Assembly (NCBI GenBank): GCA_944323655.1
Contig: CALUTL010000017.1
Span: 1 to 33,774, forward strand
DNA: 33,774 bases
Source of the DNA: Candidatus Gastranaerophilales bacterium
GTDB taxonomy: Bacteria > Cyanobacteriota > Vampirovibrionia > Gastranaerophilales > Gastranaerophilaceae
Direction of reading: 5' to 3'
Positions 1-6,835 of this stretch are shown piece by piece (position 1 is the stretch's first letter; each line of letters opens with the position of its first letter). A program made the position numbers and the translations under genes. The notes under the pieces are model-generated. The model searched no databases and was not told the DNA's origin. It saw only the letters and a list, made by a program, of their open reading frames with translations.

Positions 1-233
1 TCGTTCTCATCAGGCTTTACACTTCGTAATATCGGCATCAGTATTATTACCAACACTCCTATTACTGCCATCGATATCAGGATCTCGCCTAAACTTATAC
101 CTGACAACAAGGGTAAGTGTCTTTTTATTACGCTTCCCCATTTTTCAACTATCTGAGACCACTCAATCCCGCTCAGGAGCTTATTATACGGGTGCCCCCC
201 CCCCCTGAAATACCTATTCTGTCTGTGTTTCAT
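1..233 (-). CDS. Prepilin-like membrane protein, 5' part only (runs off the window)
   Basis: The reading frame opens with ATG at 233-231, after AAGGAG and AGAGG purine runs, and stays open for 77 codons to the window edge. Residues 45-50 read G-ISLGE, followed by a hydrophobic stretch (about residues 51-69). This is the class III signal of type IV prepilin-like proteins: Gly before the cut, Glu at mature +5, then the helix. The leader before the cut is about 45 residues, much longer than the usual 6-15, and it contains an R-G-G-G run encoded by an 11-G tract. The family function (pilus, secretion or DNA-uptake pseudopilus) is inferred from the N-terminus only, since the body lies outside the window. 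It is divergent from nadK with its own promoter. The shared hydrophobic motif is convincing; the start codon is less certain. Confidence 0.6.
   Translation of the reverse strand, partial: MKHRQNRYFRGGGHPYNKLLSGIEWSQIVEKWGSVIKRHLPLLSGISLGEILISMAVIGVLVIILMPILRSVKPDEN
195..205 (-). repeat. Homopolymer tract of 11 G (C on + strand) inside the prepilin-like gene
   Basis: Eleven consecutive C on the + strand correspond to 11 G in the coding strand, at codons 10-13 of the minus-strand gene. At length 11 the frame continues into the prepilin motif. With 10 G the frame meets TGA within about 8 codons of the tract, and with 12 G it meets TAA about 4 codons after it. This is the layout of a slipped-strand on/off switch. 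Homopolymer sequencing error is the main alternative explanation. Confidence 0.75.
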
Positions 234-276
234 ACCTCTTTGCTCCTTTGCTCGTGTTTTTTTTACAATATATATT

Positions 277-305
277 ATTATAACCTATTTCTATATAGTT
301 CGCAA
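277..305 (-). promoter_or_regulatory. Promoter of the prepilin-like gene
   Basis: Read on the minus strand: TTGCGA (305-300), 17-nt spacer, perfect TATAAT (282-277). The predicted transcript start near 270 leaves a leader of about 38 nt carrying the ribosome binding site before ATG at 233. Confidence 0.5.
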
Positions 306-356
306 GTGGGTATTTTTGTTTTTATAAAATTATCTATAATTAAAAATTATTAAAAT

Positions 357-390
357 TTGACATTTATTGCTTATTTGCAATTTATATGAT
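357..390 (+). promoter_or_regulatory. Likely nadK promoter
   Basis: A perfect TTGACA lies at 357-362, followed by an AT-rich stretch with several possible -10 boxes (TTTATA at 381 with an 18-nt spacer is the best placed). Transcription would begin within about 10-15 nt of the nadK ATG at 405, so the leader is very short and holds no ribosome binding site. Confidence 0.45.
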
Positions 391-404
391 ATATTTTACT
401 CGTT

Positions 405-1208
405 ATGAGAACTAAAAAGTTTGCAATTTGCTGTAATAACAACGTTCAAAATTCCGTTAATGTGAAAATTTCTCTTGGCGAAATTCTTACGCAAAAAAAA
501 GTAGGCTTTGAAACTTTTGATATTGATGATTTGAAAGCAGGCTGCGATTTTGCATTTGTTATAGGCGGGGACGGGACTATTCTTAAATCTGCACGATTTT
601 TTGCAAAATACCAAACCCCTGTATTCGGAATTAATCTCGGAAGACTCGGCTTTTTATCGCAAGCTTCTCAAGAAAAGCTCTACGAAGCCGTTGATGAAAT
701 TCTTGCCGGAAAATATTATATCGACGAAAGAATTATGTTGCAAAGCGGTGAAAATATTGCTCTTAATGATTTTGTAGTTAAGGGAAATTCTCACGGACGA
801 ACCTCAAGACTTACACTTAAAATCAACGGAAAAGCAGTTTGCGACTATCTTGCTGACGGTCTGATAATTTCAACCCCCACAGGCTCCACAGCTTACGGGC
901 TTTCAGCAGGCGGGCCGGTGCTTGTTCCTAACTTAGCAGCTTTTGTGATTGTACCTATTTGCCCTCACACTTTGACTGCAAGACCTTTGGTAATCCCTGA
1001 TACCGAAATTATTACTGTTTCAATGAGCGAATGCGACAACGGGTTTGTTGTGTCTACTGACGGGCAGAATTTTTTTGAGTGCAAGGCTGATATTGATATT
1101 AAAAAATCAGAATTCAAAGCTAAGCTTGCATTGCTTGAAAATTCCGACTTCTATTCACTTCTCAGAAACAAATTAAGCTGGGGTACTTCTCCCGCTAATA
1201 TTAGATAA
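405..1208 (+). CDS. nadK: NAD kinase
   Basis: Phosphorylates NAD to NADP with ATP or polyphosphate in the cytoplasm, and is the main source of NADP. The 267-residue product has the family signature GGDGT at residues 54-58, whose Asp is catalytic. The second substrate loop reads ADGLIISTPTGSTAYGLSAG (about 149-168), followed by GGPVL. An NDF motif before it stands where most family members have a conserved Asn-Glu. The length is a little short of E. coli NadK (292), consistent with a trimmed N-terminus. ATG at 405 is the first start in the frame. It has no Shine-Dalgarno and lies close to a TTGACA promoter, so translation may be from a near-leaderless mRNA. It stands alone, divergent from the prepilin-like gene and followed by the flagellar genes after 161 nt. 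Confidence 0.95.
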   Translation: MRTKKFAICCNNNVQNSVNVKISLGEILTQKKVGFETFDIDDLKAGCDFAFVIGGDGTILKSARFFAKYQTPVFGINLGRLGFLSQASQEKLYEAVDEILAGKYYIDERIMLQSGENIALNDFVVKGNSHGRTSRLTLKINGKAVCDYLADGLIISTPTGSTAYGLSAGGPVLVPNLAAFVIVPICPHTLTARPLVIPDTEIITVSMSECDNGFVVSTDGQNFFECKADIDIKKSEFKAKLALLENSDFYSLLRNKLSWGTSPANIR

Positions 1209-1369
1209 AAACAAATTCACGTAATTTCTGCAACTATTATTGACTTTTGTTCAATTATCATTATTTACATGGAAAAACCCATCCAAACAGATGATTTTTT
1301 TTTATAAAATTACGTCAAACTGTAAGTATGGCCGTATATTTATAAAAAAGTTGTTCAGAGGTAGAAGTT

Positions 1370-2068
1370 ATGAAAATTAATGGCGGAATTCGGTATTTTG
1401 AAAGAGGTATAGACCTTTCTATAAGGGCTATGCAGGTTCAAACTGAATTGATGTCAATCGCAAATGAAAATATAATCGGATTCGATAAAGTAGGCTACCA
1501 ACGCCAAGAAGCCGTAGTTTCTTCGTTTTCAGAATTTATAGGTGTAAACGGAATTTCCAAAACAACCGACACCAAAATTGGTCGTATTGCAATGTCTGAT
1601 AACCCTTTAGACTTTGCAATAGCAACTGAAGGCTATTTTCAAACAGAGGGACCGGACGGAATAAAACTTACCAGAGATGGCAGGTTTAAGCTTGATAAAG
1701 ACGGGAATCTGCTGACACTTGACGACAGACGAGTTCTTTCAAATGCCGGTATGCCAATCGTCCTGCCGACTATTCCTGAAAAAGTAGAAGATGTAAAAGT
1801 TGATGAAAGCGGGCTTGTAAAGGTACTGGACAAAAATACAGGTGAACTTCTTCTTGCTGGTCACATCGGGGTCGTCGATGCTAACGGAATGATTGTTATG
1901 GAGCCTCAGGTTAAACAAGGTTATAACGAATATTCAAACGTCGCACTTCAAAATGAATTTATGACAATGATGCCGATTATCAGAAACTTTGATGCAAACA
2001 GGCAGTTATTTATGATTCAAAACCAAAACTTGCAAAAAGTAATTTCACAACTCGGAAGCGTTTCATAA
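1370..2068 (+). CDS. Flagellar rod protein, FlgF/FlgG family (first copy)
   Basis: A 232-residue flagellar basal-body rod protein that would form part of the axial shaft crossing the periplasm. The N-terminus is a rod-type coiled region (residues 1-45) in which the usual ANxxTxGY motif is altered to ANENIIGFDKVGY. The middle holds the FlgG-like NPLDFAIATEGYFQ block and TRDGRFKLDKDGNL. The C-terminus QGYNEYSNV through LQKVISQLG matches the FlgE/F/G C-terminal helix. It is shorter than E. coli FlgG (260) and FlgF (251). AGAGGTAGAAGTT precedes the ATG. The stop is 18 nt before the next rod gene, so they are co-transcribed. Which of FlgF, FlgG, or the Bacillus FlhO/FlhP pair it corresponds to cannot be decided from sequence reading alone. 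No flagellar sigma-28 promoter of correct spacing was found upstream. Confidence 0.85.
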   Translation: MKINGGIRYFERGIDLSIRAMQVQTELMSIANENIIGFDKVGYQRQEAVVSSFSEFIGVNGISKTTDTKIGRIAMSDNPLDFAIATEGYFQTEGPDGIKLTRDGRFKLDKDGNLLTLDDRRVLSNAGMPIVLPTIPEKVEDVKVDESGLVKVLDKNTGELLLAGHIGVVDANGMIVMEPQVKQGYNEYSNVALQNEFMTMMPIIRNFDANRQLFMIQNQNLQKVISQLGSVS

Positions 2069-2086
2069 GGATAAGGAATAAGAATT

Positions 2087-2800
2087 ATGCACAATTTACA
2101 GGCAATAATCAGAAAAGGTGTAAATAACGTTACGAACCAATGGGACAGGTTGGGTTATGTGGCTAATGCCCTTGCAAACTATAATACCCATGGGTATAAG
2201 ACAGTACGGTTTGAGCAGATGCTTAATGAAGACGGCTATTTAACCGGTGCAATAAGAACCGATCACAGCAACGGCTCTTTTAGAGTAACCAGCAATCCTT
2301 ATGATGTTGCAATAACAGGCCCGGGGTTTATCCCTGTAATTTCACCGAGCGGAGAAGTTCAATATACCCGTGACGGCTCATTTAAACAAGGAAAAGACGG
2401 TTATCTTGTAACAAATGACGACTGGCTTGTCGGAGAAGGTATTAAAATTCCGACAAATTGCTACAAATTTTTGATTAAACCAAACGGAGATGTTTACGTA
2501 TATGATGCAGTTGATTCTCCGGGACGTAAAGCAGGCAACATCCCGCTTGTACAATTCGACAACCCTGAAGGACTTGAACAAGGAGGACTTAACAAACTCG
2601 TTGCAACAGCGGATTCAGGCGATGCAAAACTCGTTAAAGACCACGAATATTTTGCTCAAAATAATCTTGAAAATTCAAACGTAGATATTTTTGACAATGT
2701 AGGTACAATGCTTAGACTTAACGCCTCAATGCTTGCAAGTACAAGATTGATGAAAGTTGTCGATGATATGTACAACAAGTCAATAAATATCAGAGAATAA
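2087..2800 (+). CDS. Flagellar rod protein, FlgF/FlgG family (second copy)
   Basis: A second 237-residue rod protein of the same family, probably stacking with the first in the flagellar rod. It shows the N-terminal rod helix (ANALANYNTHGYKT, a close match to ANxxTxGY). The central NPYDVAITGPGFIPV and TRDGSFKQGKDGYLV blocks are typical of FlgF and FlgG. The C-terminal part LENSNVDIFDN leads into a long helix. AAGGATAAGGAAT precedes the ATG. It follows the first copy after 18 nt and precedes flgB after 51 nt. The two paralogues differ enough that they are not a recent duplication. Assignment to FlgF versus FlgG is open. Confidence 0.85.
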   Translation: MHNLQAIIRKGVNNVTNQWDRLGYVANALANYNTHGYKTVRFEQMLNEDGYLTGAIRTDHSNGSFRVTSNPYDVAITGPGFIPVISPSGEVQYTRDGSFKQGKDGYLVTNDDWLVGEGIKIPTNCYKFLIKPNGDVYVYDAVDSPGRKAGNIPLVQFDNPEGLEQGGLNKLVATADSGDAKLVKDHEYFAQNNLENSNVDIFDNVGTMLRLNASMLASTRLMKVVDDMYNKSINIRE

Positions 2801-2851
2801 TAAAATTTATCTGCGGTAAAAACATACCGCAAAAAAGAAGAAAGGATAAAA

Positions 2852-3199
2852 ATGTTTACATCATTAGATCACATGGGACGAGTAGGATTAATGCTTGACC
2901 TGATTACGCAAAGACAAGTCGCAATCGGTTCAAACCTTGCCAACATGGATACTCCGGGTTATGTAAGACGCGACATTGACTTTTCTGAATATCTAGGCTC
3001 AATGAACAGCCCGCTTGAAACGAAACTTTCGGAAAAACTTGGGGCATCCGCCGTAATTTCACAAAGAACTTACGAAGAAATCCGCCCCGACAAAGAATTG
3101 ATGGAACTTCAAAACAATGCCATCCTTTACACAATGGCAACAAGACGTATGTCTAATATTATTACCGAAATGAAAACGGTAATTAACGTAGGTAAGTAA
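2852..3199 (+). CDS. flgB: Flagellar basal-body rod protein FlgB
   Basis: Proximal rod protein, expected at the cell-proximal end of the rod against the MS-ring and export gate. At 115 residues it is a little shorter than E. coli FlgB (138). It carries the family motif SNLANMDTPGYVRRDIDF at residues 28-45. The C-terminal half (LMELQNNAILYTMATRRMSN) is the conserved helix that packs in the rod. An AAAGGA ribosome site lies about 5 nt before the ATG. It is directly followed by flgC after a 50-nt spacer, the near-universal flgB-flgC order, which supports the call. FliE, the usual third gene, is not present next to them. Confidence 0.93.
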   Translation: MFTSLDHMGRVGLMLDLITQRQVAIGSNLANMDTPGYVRRDIDFSEYLGSMNSPLETKLSEKLGASAVISQRTYEEIRPDKELMELQNNAILYTMATRRMSNIITEMKTVINVGK

Positions 3200-3249
3200 T
3201 TTTTAATCGTCCTGAATTAAAAGGACAAAAAGGAACAGGAGCGTAAATT

Positions 3250-3693
3250 ATGAGTTTACTAGGATCAATGGACATAGGCGAAAGAGCCCTCCGCACGCAC
3301 GGATTAAGGCTTGATGTTCACTCACGCAACATGGCTAACGTTGATACGCCTAATTACATAAGACGTATTCCTGTTTTAAATGCGACGGAAGAAATTTCAT
3401 TTCACGGACTTTTAAACGAAATGAAAGAGGATGTTTTTGGAATCGGAACACTGCCTTTACTTCAAGGCGGAGTCGTTTTTAACGGCTGCGTAGAAGATCC
3501 GACATTAGGAGAAAAAATATACAAACCAGGACATCCTGACGCTGATGAAAACGGTTACATAAGAGCGTCTAACGTAAACCCGATGGTTGAAATGGCTGAT
3601 GCAATTCTTGCACAAAGAGCTTATGAAGCAAACCTTGCACTTGTAAATATTACAAAAACAATGGCGCAAAAAGCTACTGAAATCGGAAGATAA
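3250..3693 (+). CDS. flgC: Flagellar basal-body rod protein FlgC
   Basis: Proximal rod protein of 147 residues, partner of FlgB. The N-terminal motif SRNMANVDTPNYIRR (about residues 26-40) is the FlgC variant of the rod signature. The C-terminus ASNVNPMVEMADAILAQRAYEANLALV is the classical FlgC ending that forms the outer helix, with a PMVEM-type motif. An AGGAGCG ribosome site precedes the ATG. It ends the rod gene group; fliE and the export genes that often follow are missing, and the next gene is a glycosyltransferase. The remaining flagellar genes must lie elsewhere. Confidence 0.95.
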   Translation: MSLLGSMDIGERALRTHGLRLDVHSRNMANVDTPNYIRRIPVLNATEEISFHGLLNEMKEDVFGIGTLPLLQGGVVFNGCVEDPTLGEKIYKPGHPDADENGYIRASNVNPMVEMADAILAQRAYEANLALVNITKTMAQKATEIGR

Positions 3694-3756
3694 AAACTAT
3701 AATGATTTTGTGCTGATATTTTTATCTTTGTGATAATATAATCGCATAGGTGATTT

Positions 3757-4746
3757 ATGATAAAAATATCAATAATAATTCCTGTTTATAATGTGGAAAA
3801 ATATTTGTCAGGATGCTTGGATAGTATTATTTCACAGACTTTTAGCGACTTTGAAATAATCTGCATTAATGACGGTTCTACAGATGAATCGTTAAGAGTT
3901 TTGCAAGAATACAAAAATAAAGATAACCGAATAAAAATTATTGATAAGCAAAACGAAGGTTCAGGAATAGCTCGTAATTTAGGGCTTTCTATTGCGACAG
4001 GTGAATATGTCTATTTTGTAGACTCCGATGACTGGCTTGAAGATAACACCGTACTTGAAAAAATATACAACGCCGCAGAAAAAGATGTTCTGGACATTTT
4101 AATCTTCGGGGGATATTCCTGCTATACAAAATGCGGTAAATTAATCAAATGGAAAGGGAAATATAAGCTTGAATCCTTAAACAGAAAATATTTTAAGAAT
4201 GTTTTCGGTGCAAAAGACATAAAGAAAGATATTTTCAAATTCCCGTCAACCGCCTGGACAAAGCTTTACAGACGGGAATTTTTAACCGGAAATGATATAA
4301 AATTTCAGCAAATAAAAGTTGGACAAGATCAACTGATATTTTTTCATTCGATGATTTTGGCAAAAAGAATAAAGGTTTTAAACGAATACTTATATTGTTA
4401 CAGGAAAGAGCGTAAGGGGAGTGTTACAGCCGTAAAGCACAAAAAAAATTATTCTCCCGTATACGTTACAAGAGCTATAGAAGAACTTTTAAAAAAGCTC
4501 GACAAAACGTCCGAATACCTTGAATTAGCAATTGACCGATATTTCAGCAAAGCAACCTCATGGCTCGGGCGATTTGACAAAGACTTAAAACCCGAATATT
4601 ACAGTGAATATTTAGAATTATTAACCCACATCCAAAACAGTTGCAATGGTTGGTGGAAATATTATAATCCGACGATTAGCGACGGTTATTGGAGGTTAAA
4701 AATAAAACAATTTATAGCAAAATTAAAATACAGACTTTCAAAATAA
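3757..4746 (+). CDS. Family 2 glycosyltransferase (GT-A)
   Basis: Transfers a sugar from a nucleotide-sugar donor to a glycan or other acceptor, typically for LPS, capsule or protein glycans, at the cytoplasmic face. The 329-residue protein opens with the GT2 Rossmann motif SIIIPVYNVEKYLSGCLDSI. It continues with INDGSTDES (about residues 38-46) and the metal-binding DxD region, here VDSDDW (about 88-93). The C-terminal 200 residues are less conserved and give no donor hint. A TATAAT at 3737-3742 and an AGGTGA ribosome site lie just upstream, suggesting its own transcription. It is followed by a GT9 gene after 37 nt. The pair sits next to flagellar genes, so surface glycan or flagellin glycosylation are both possible. 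The acceptor is unknown. Confidence 0.9.
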   Translation: MIKISIIIPVYNVEKYLSGCLDSIISQTFSDFEIICINDGSTDESLRVLQEYKNKDNRIKIIDKQNEGSGIARNLGLSIATGEYVYFVDSDDWLEDNTVLEKIYNAAEKDVLDILIFGGYSCYTKCGKLIKWKGKYKLESLNRKYFKNVFGAKDIKKDIFKFPSTAWTKLYRREFLTGNDIKFQQIKVGQDQLIFFHSMILAKRIKVLNEYLYCYRKERKGSVTAVKHKKNYSPVYVTRAIEELLKKLDKTSEYLELAIDRYFSKATSWLGRFDKDLKPEYYSEYLELLTHIQNSCNGWWKYYNPTISDGYWRLKIKQFIAKLKYRLSK

Positions 4747-4783
4747 AATGTTTATAATAACATAAAATCATGAAGGAAGTAAG

Positions 4784-5719
4784 ATGAGTATGGAAAAAAC
4801 ATTTCAGCCTGAGCAATTGGGGAAAATATTTGTTGTCATCGGCACCTCGGCACTTGGTGATGTTATGATATGCAATAGTTTGGTACAAAATATAAAAAAC
4901 ATATATCCGGATTCTAAAGTTGTTTTCATAGCTAATAAAACCTATCAAGATATAGCAAGGTATCAAAAAGGTGTAGATGAAGTTTTTGTATACGACAAAA
5001 AAGGGATTCATAAAGGTTTATTTGGAATGATAAAGTTTATTCGTTCCTTTCCTTACAGAAATGCAAATTACGCAATTATGACCTATGTTAATGAGCGAAG
5101 CTGGGTTCTTTCTAAGTTTATAGCCAAAAAGACTTTATATATCAGGAAAAAAGACAGTAATTTATCAATGCAAGAGTACCGTTCCAGTGTTTTAAAACAA
5201 ATTACAGATAAAGAAATTATAAATTATCCTGTCGAATTTGAAGTAGAGAATAAAATTCCTGAAAAATTTTCGAATATAATTGATACTTCAAAGAAAAACA
5301 TTATTTTCTGTCCTGTATCAACAAGCCCAACAAGAGATCTGCCTATTAACATGGCTGTGGAGCTTATAAATAATTTAAATTCACAAGGATACAATGTTAT
5401 ATTTACAGGAGCAGGAAACAAATCAAAAGAATATGCAAATACCCTTAAACAAAATAATTGTGATTTTATTAATTTGGTAAATGGTACAACCATAGTAGAA
5501 TTAGGACAGATATTAAAAAGTATAGGAATTTTAATCAGCGTAGATACAGGCACAATGCATTTAGGATATGCAGTCGGAGCAAAAACAATTTGTATTTTCT
5601 TGGAACCTCCTCCACACAAATCTTGGGCACCATCAGAAAAAATATATAAACATACAAAAACATTTCAAAATCCTACAATGAAAGAAATAACCGATTACAT
5701 AAATAAGAGTAATATCTAA
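4784..5719 (+). CDS. Family 9 glycosyltransferase (heptosyltransferase-like)
   Basis: A 311-residue GT9 protein, the family of ADP-heptose:LPS heptosyltransferases (WaaC/WaaF). It has an N-terminal GT-B domain with GTSALGDVMICNSLVQNIKN, the family's loop around Gly-Asp that binds acceptor. In the C-terminal domain IIFCPVSTSPTRDLPINMAV and LISVDTGTMHLGYAVGAKT give the donor site; the latter matches the SxDTGxxHxA signature of GT9. An AAGGAAGTA ribosome site lies just before ATG 4784; a second ATG at 4790 is possible. There is no signal peptide. The likely job is addition of a core sugar to lipid A or another surface glycolipid. A heptose substrate cannot be proven from sequence. Confidence 0.9.
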   Translation: MSMEKTFQPEQLGKIFVVIGTSALGDVMICNSLVQNIKNIYPDSKVVFIANKTYQDIARYQKGVDEVFVYDKKGIHKGLFGMIKFIRSFPYRNANYAIMTYVNERSWVLSKFIAKKTLYIRKKDSNLSMQEYRSSVLKQITDKEIINYPVEFEVENKIPEKFSNIIDTSKKNIIFCPVSTSPTRDLPINMAVELINNLNSQGYNVIFTGAGNKSKEYANTLKQNNCDFINLVNGTTIVELGQILKSIGILISVDTGTMHLGYAVGAKTICIFLEPPPHKSWAPSEKIYKHTKTFQNPTMKEITDYINKSNI

Positions 5720-5897
5720 AATAATAGGACATAAGAAATAATAAAATATAAAAGAGCCGCAGCACTACCAAGAGGACTTTTTAGAGTAATTGTTAGGGAT
5801 TGATTTTAAAATATTTTATGATATATTGAGAATTGTGGACTGGTAGAGAAAAGCAACAATTACGTTGAGTTGAGGTTGCACTCTAGCGAAAGAAACT

Positions 5898-5990
5898 CGA
5901 GAGGGTACTAAGCGAAGCGTGTACTTCCGCCACGGGCAGTTCATAAAGGTACAGTGAAAATTTTATATTTAATCGTTATGTCGTAGTGGC
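5898..5990 (+). repeat. First copy of a 93-nt direct repeat ahead of tRNA-Leu
   Basis: This 93-nt unit recurs at 6025-6117 with a fixed offset of 127 nt and one visible mismatch (A at 5947 versus G at 6074). It ends in TATATTTAATCGTTAT plus the first 11 nt of the tRNA (GTCGTAGTGGC), after which the copies diverge. This copy therefore carries a 5' tRNA stub without the rest of the tRNA. It contains GTAC..GTAC and CTCT..AGAG inverted pieces. The stretch 5720-5897 before it holds nothing I recognise. Confidence 0.85.
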
Positions 5991-6000
5991 ACTCTGCCGA

Positions 6001-6025
6001 GAAAAACAACTGAGTGTTGTTTTTC
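6001..6025 (+). repeat. Perfect 10-bp hairpin between the two repeat copies
   Basis: GAAAAACAAC (6001-6010) pairs perfectly with GTTGTTTTTC (6016-6025) around a TGAGT loop, flanked by CTCT and AGAG that also pair. In the first copy the same outer CTCT/AGAG is kept but the inner arm is shorter and different. This suggests a conserved outer structure with a variable tip. Confidence 0.7.
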
Positions 6026-6117
6026 GAGAGGGTACTAAGCGAAGCGTGTACTTCCGCCACGGGCAGTTCATAAGGGTACAGTGAAAATTTTATATTTAAT
6101 CGTTATGTCGTAGTGGC
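6025..6117 (+). repeat. Second copy of the 93-nt direct repeat, leading into tRNA-Leu
   Basis: The second copy of the unit seen at 5898-5990 runs through the -10-like TATATTTAAT and the first 11 nt of the tRNA gene. CTTCCGCCAC at 6051-6060 is complementary to GTGGCGGAA at the 5' side of the tRNA (6113-6121), so leader and tRNA could pair in the precursor transcript. Confidence 0.85.
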
Positions 6118-6190
6118 GGAATGGTATACGCGCACGTTTGAGGGGCGTGTGGAGAGATCCGTGCGGGTTCAAGTCCCGCCTACGACACCA
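6107..6190 (+). tRNA. tRNA-Leu (anticodon GAG)
   Basis: A class II tRNA of 84 nt with acceptor stem GTCGTAG/CTACGAC. The anticodon arm is CACGT-TTGAGGG-GCGTG, giving anticodon GAG (reads CUU/CUC). A long variable region (TGGAGAGATCCGT) and a T-arm GCGGG-TTCAAGT-CCCGC follow. Discriminator A and an encoded CCA (6188-6190) are present. The gene is preceded by a duplicated leader. Confidence 0.93.
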
Positions 6191-6261
6191 TAAAAACAAA
6201 AAAGAAGATATCCTCGTTATTTATAAATATGCAACAATAATTTGAAAACAGGGTGATTGAT

Positions 6262-6636
6262 ATGAAAAAATTTATTTTTAGTGTTTTAGGTATATTTTGT
6301 TTAGTTATCGTAGGAAACTTTGTTTTTGCACAAAATAATCCTTATCCATCTGCTTTTATAGATGCTTTTAAAGCTTGCAAACCTTATACATTAACAATTG
6401 GACCTGTTGATATGATGGGGATGCAAGTAACAACAAAGAAACAAATTGTAGGCATACAAAATGGATTATGTTCTTATGTCGAAGTAGTTGGTCCTGTCGA
6501 TGCAAAAAACACAATAAGATGTAACTTTAATCAGACTCACATTAACAAACTTGTATCGGATATGAAAAATAATACTACAAGTGCATGGTATGAATATTAT
6601 AACAATCCTAGTGTATGCAAAACTTCCACCCCATGA
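6262..6636 (+). CDS. Small secreted protein of unknown function
   Basis: A 124-residue product. I start it at ATG 6262 because AGGGTGA lies 7 nt upstream; the in-frame GTG at 6253 would overlap that site. Residues 1-23 form a Sec signal peptide (KK, then a long hydrophobic core, then VFA-Q), so the mature part of about 100 residues is periplasmic or outside. The mature chain has four cysteines (in FKACKPY, GLCSYV, IRCNFN and SVCKTS), compatible with two disulfides. It also has an FNQTHINKLVSDMKN stretch. The overall look is of a small periplasmic or pilus-associated protein, but I recognise no family. It stands alone between tRNA-Leu and the convergent surE. Confidence 0.7.
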   Translation: MKKFIFSVLGIFCLVIVGNFVFAQNNPYPSAFIDAFKACKPYTLTIGPVDMMGMQVTTKKQIVGIQNGLCSYVEVVGPVDAKNTIRCNFNQTHINKLVSDMKNNTTSAWYEYYNNPSVCKTSTP

Positions 6637-6835
6637 TGGAATTAAACTAAATTTTATCTAAGCAAATCAAGAAGAATTGACATATTATAATATTCTTGTG
6701 TGGATTGTTTCATCAGAGAAATAAGCTCAGAAAAAAATATTCAAAGAACTTGGTTGTGATATATTATTACTAGAGGATTCTAGCATCTGGAGTTTTTCTA
6801 CACCATAAATGTTTTTCGAAATTATAACTTCAATT

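Noticed and set aside
117..353. Plus-strand frame of 78 codons opposite the prepilin-like gene
   Set aside because: Composition is odd (Tyr/Phe-rich and a Pro run from the C tract) and it overlaps a minus-strand gene with promoter and prepilin motif.
1335..1360. GCCGTATA before the first rod gene as a flagellar sigma-28 -10 box
   Set aside because: No TAAA box at the required 14-16 nt distance, so the match is probably chance.
6025..6106. T-box-like leader (GAGGGTAC) before tRNA-Leu
   Set aside because: The T-box AGGGTGGNACCGCG core is not present and the downstream gene is a tRNA, not an amino-acid gene.
6107..6190. tRNA-Leu as attachment site of an integrated element
   Set aside because: Duplicated part is the 5' end of the tRNA, whereas integrases usually rebuild the 3' end; no integrase gene is in the window.
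6677..6694. TTGACA followed by TATAAT near 6677
   Set aside because: The boxes are only about 3 nt apart and no plus-strand gene follows.
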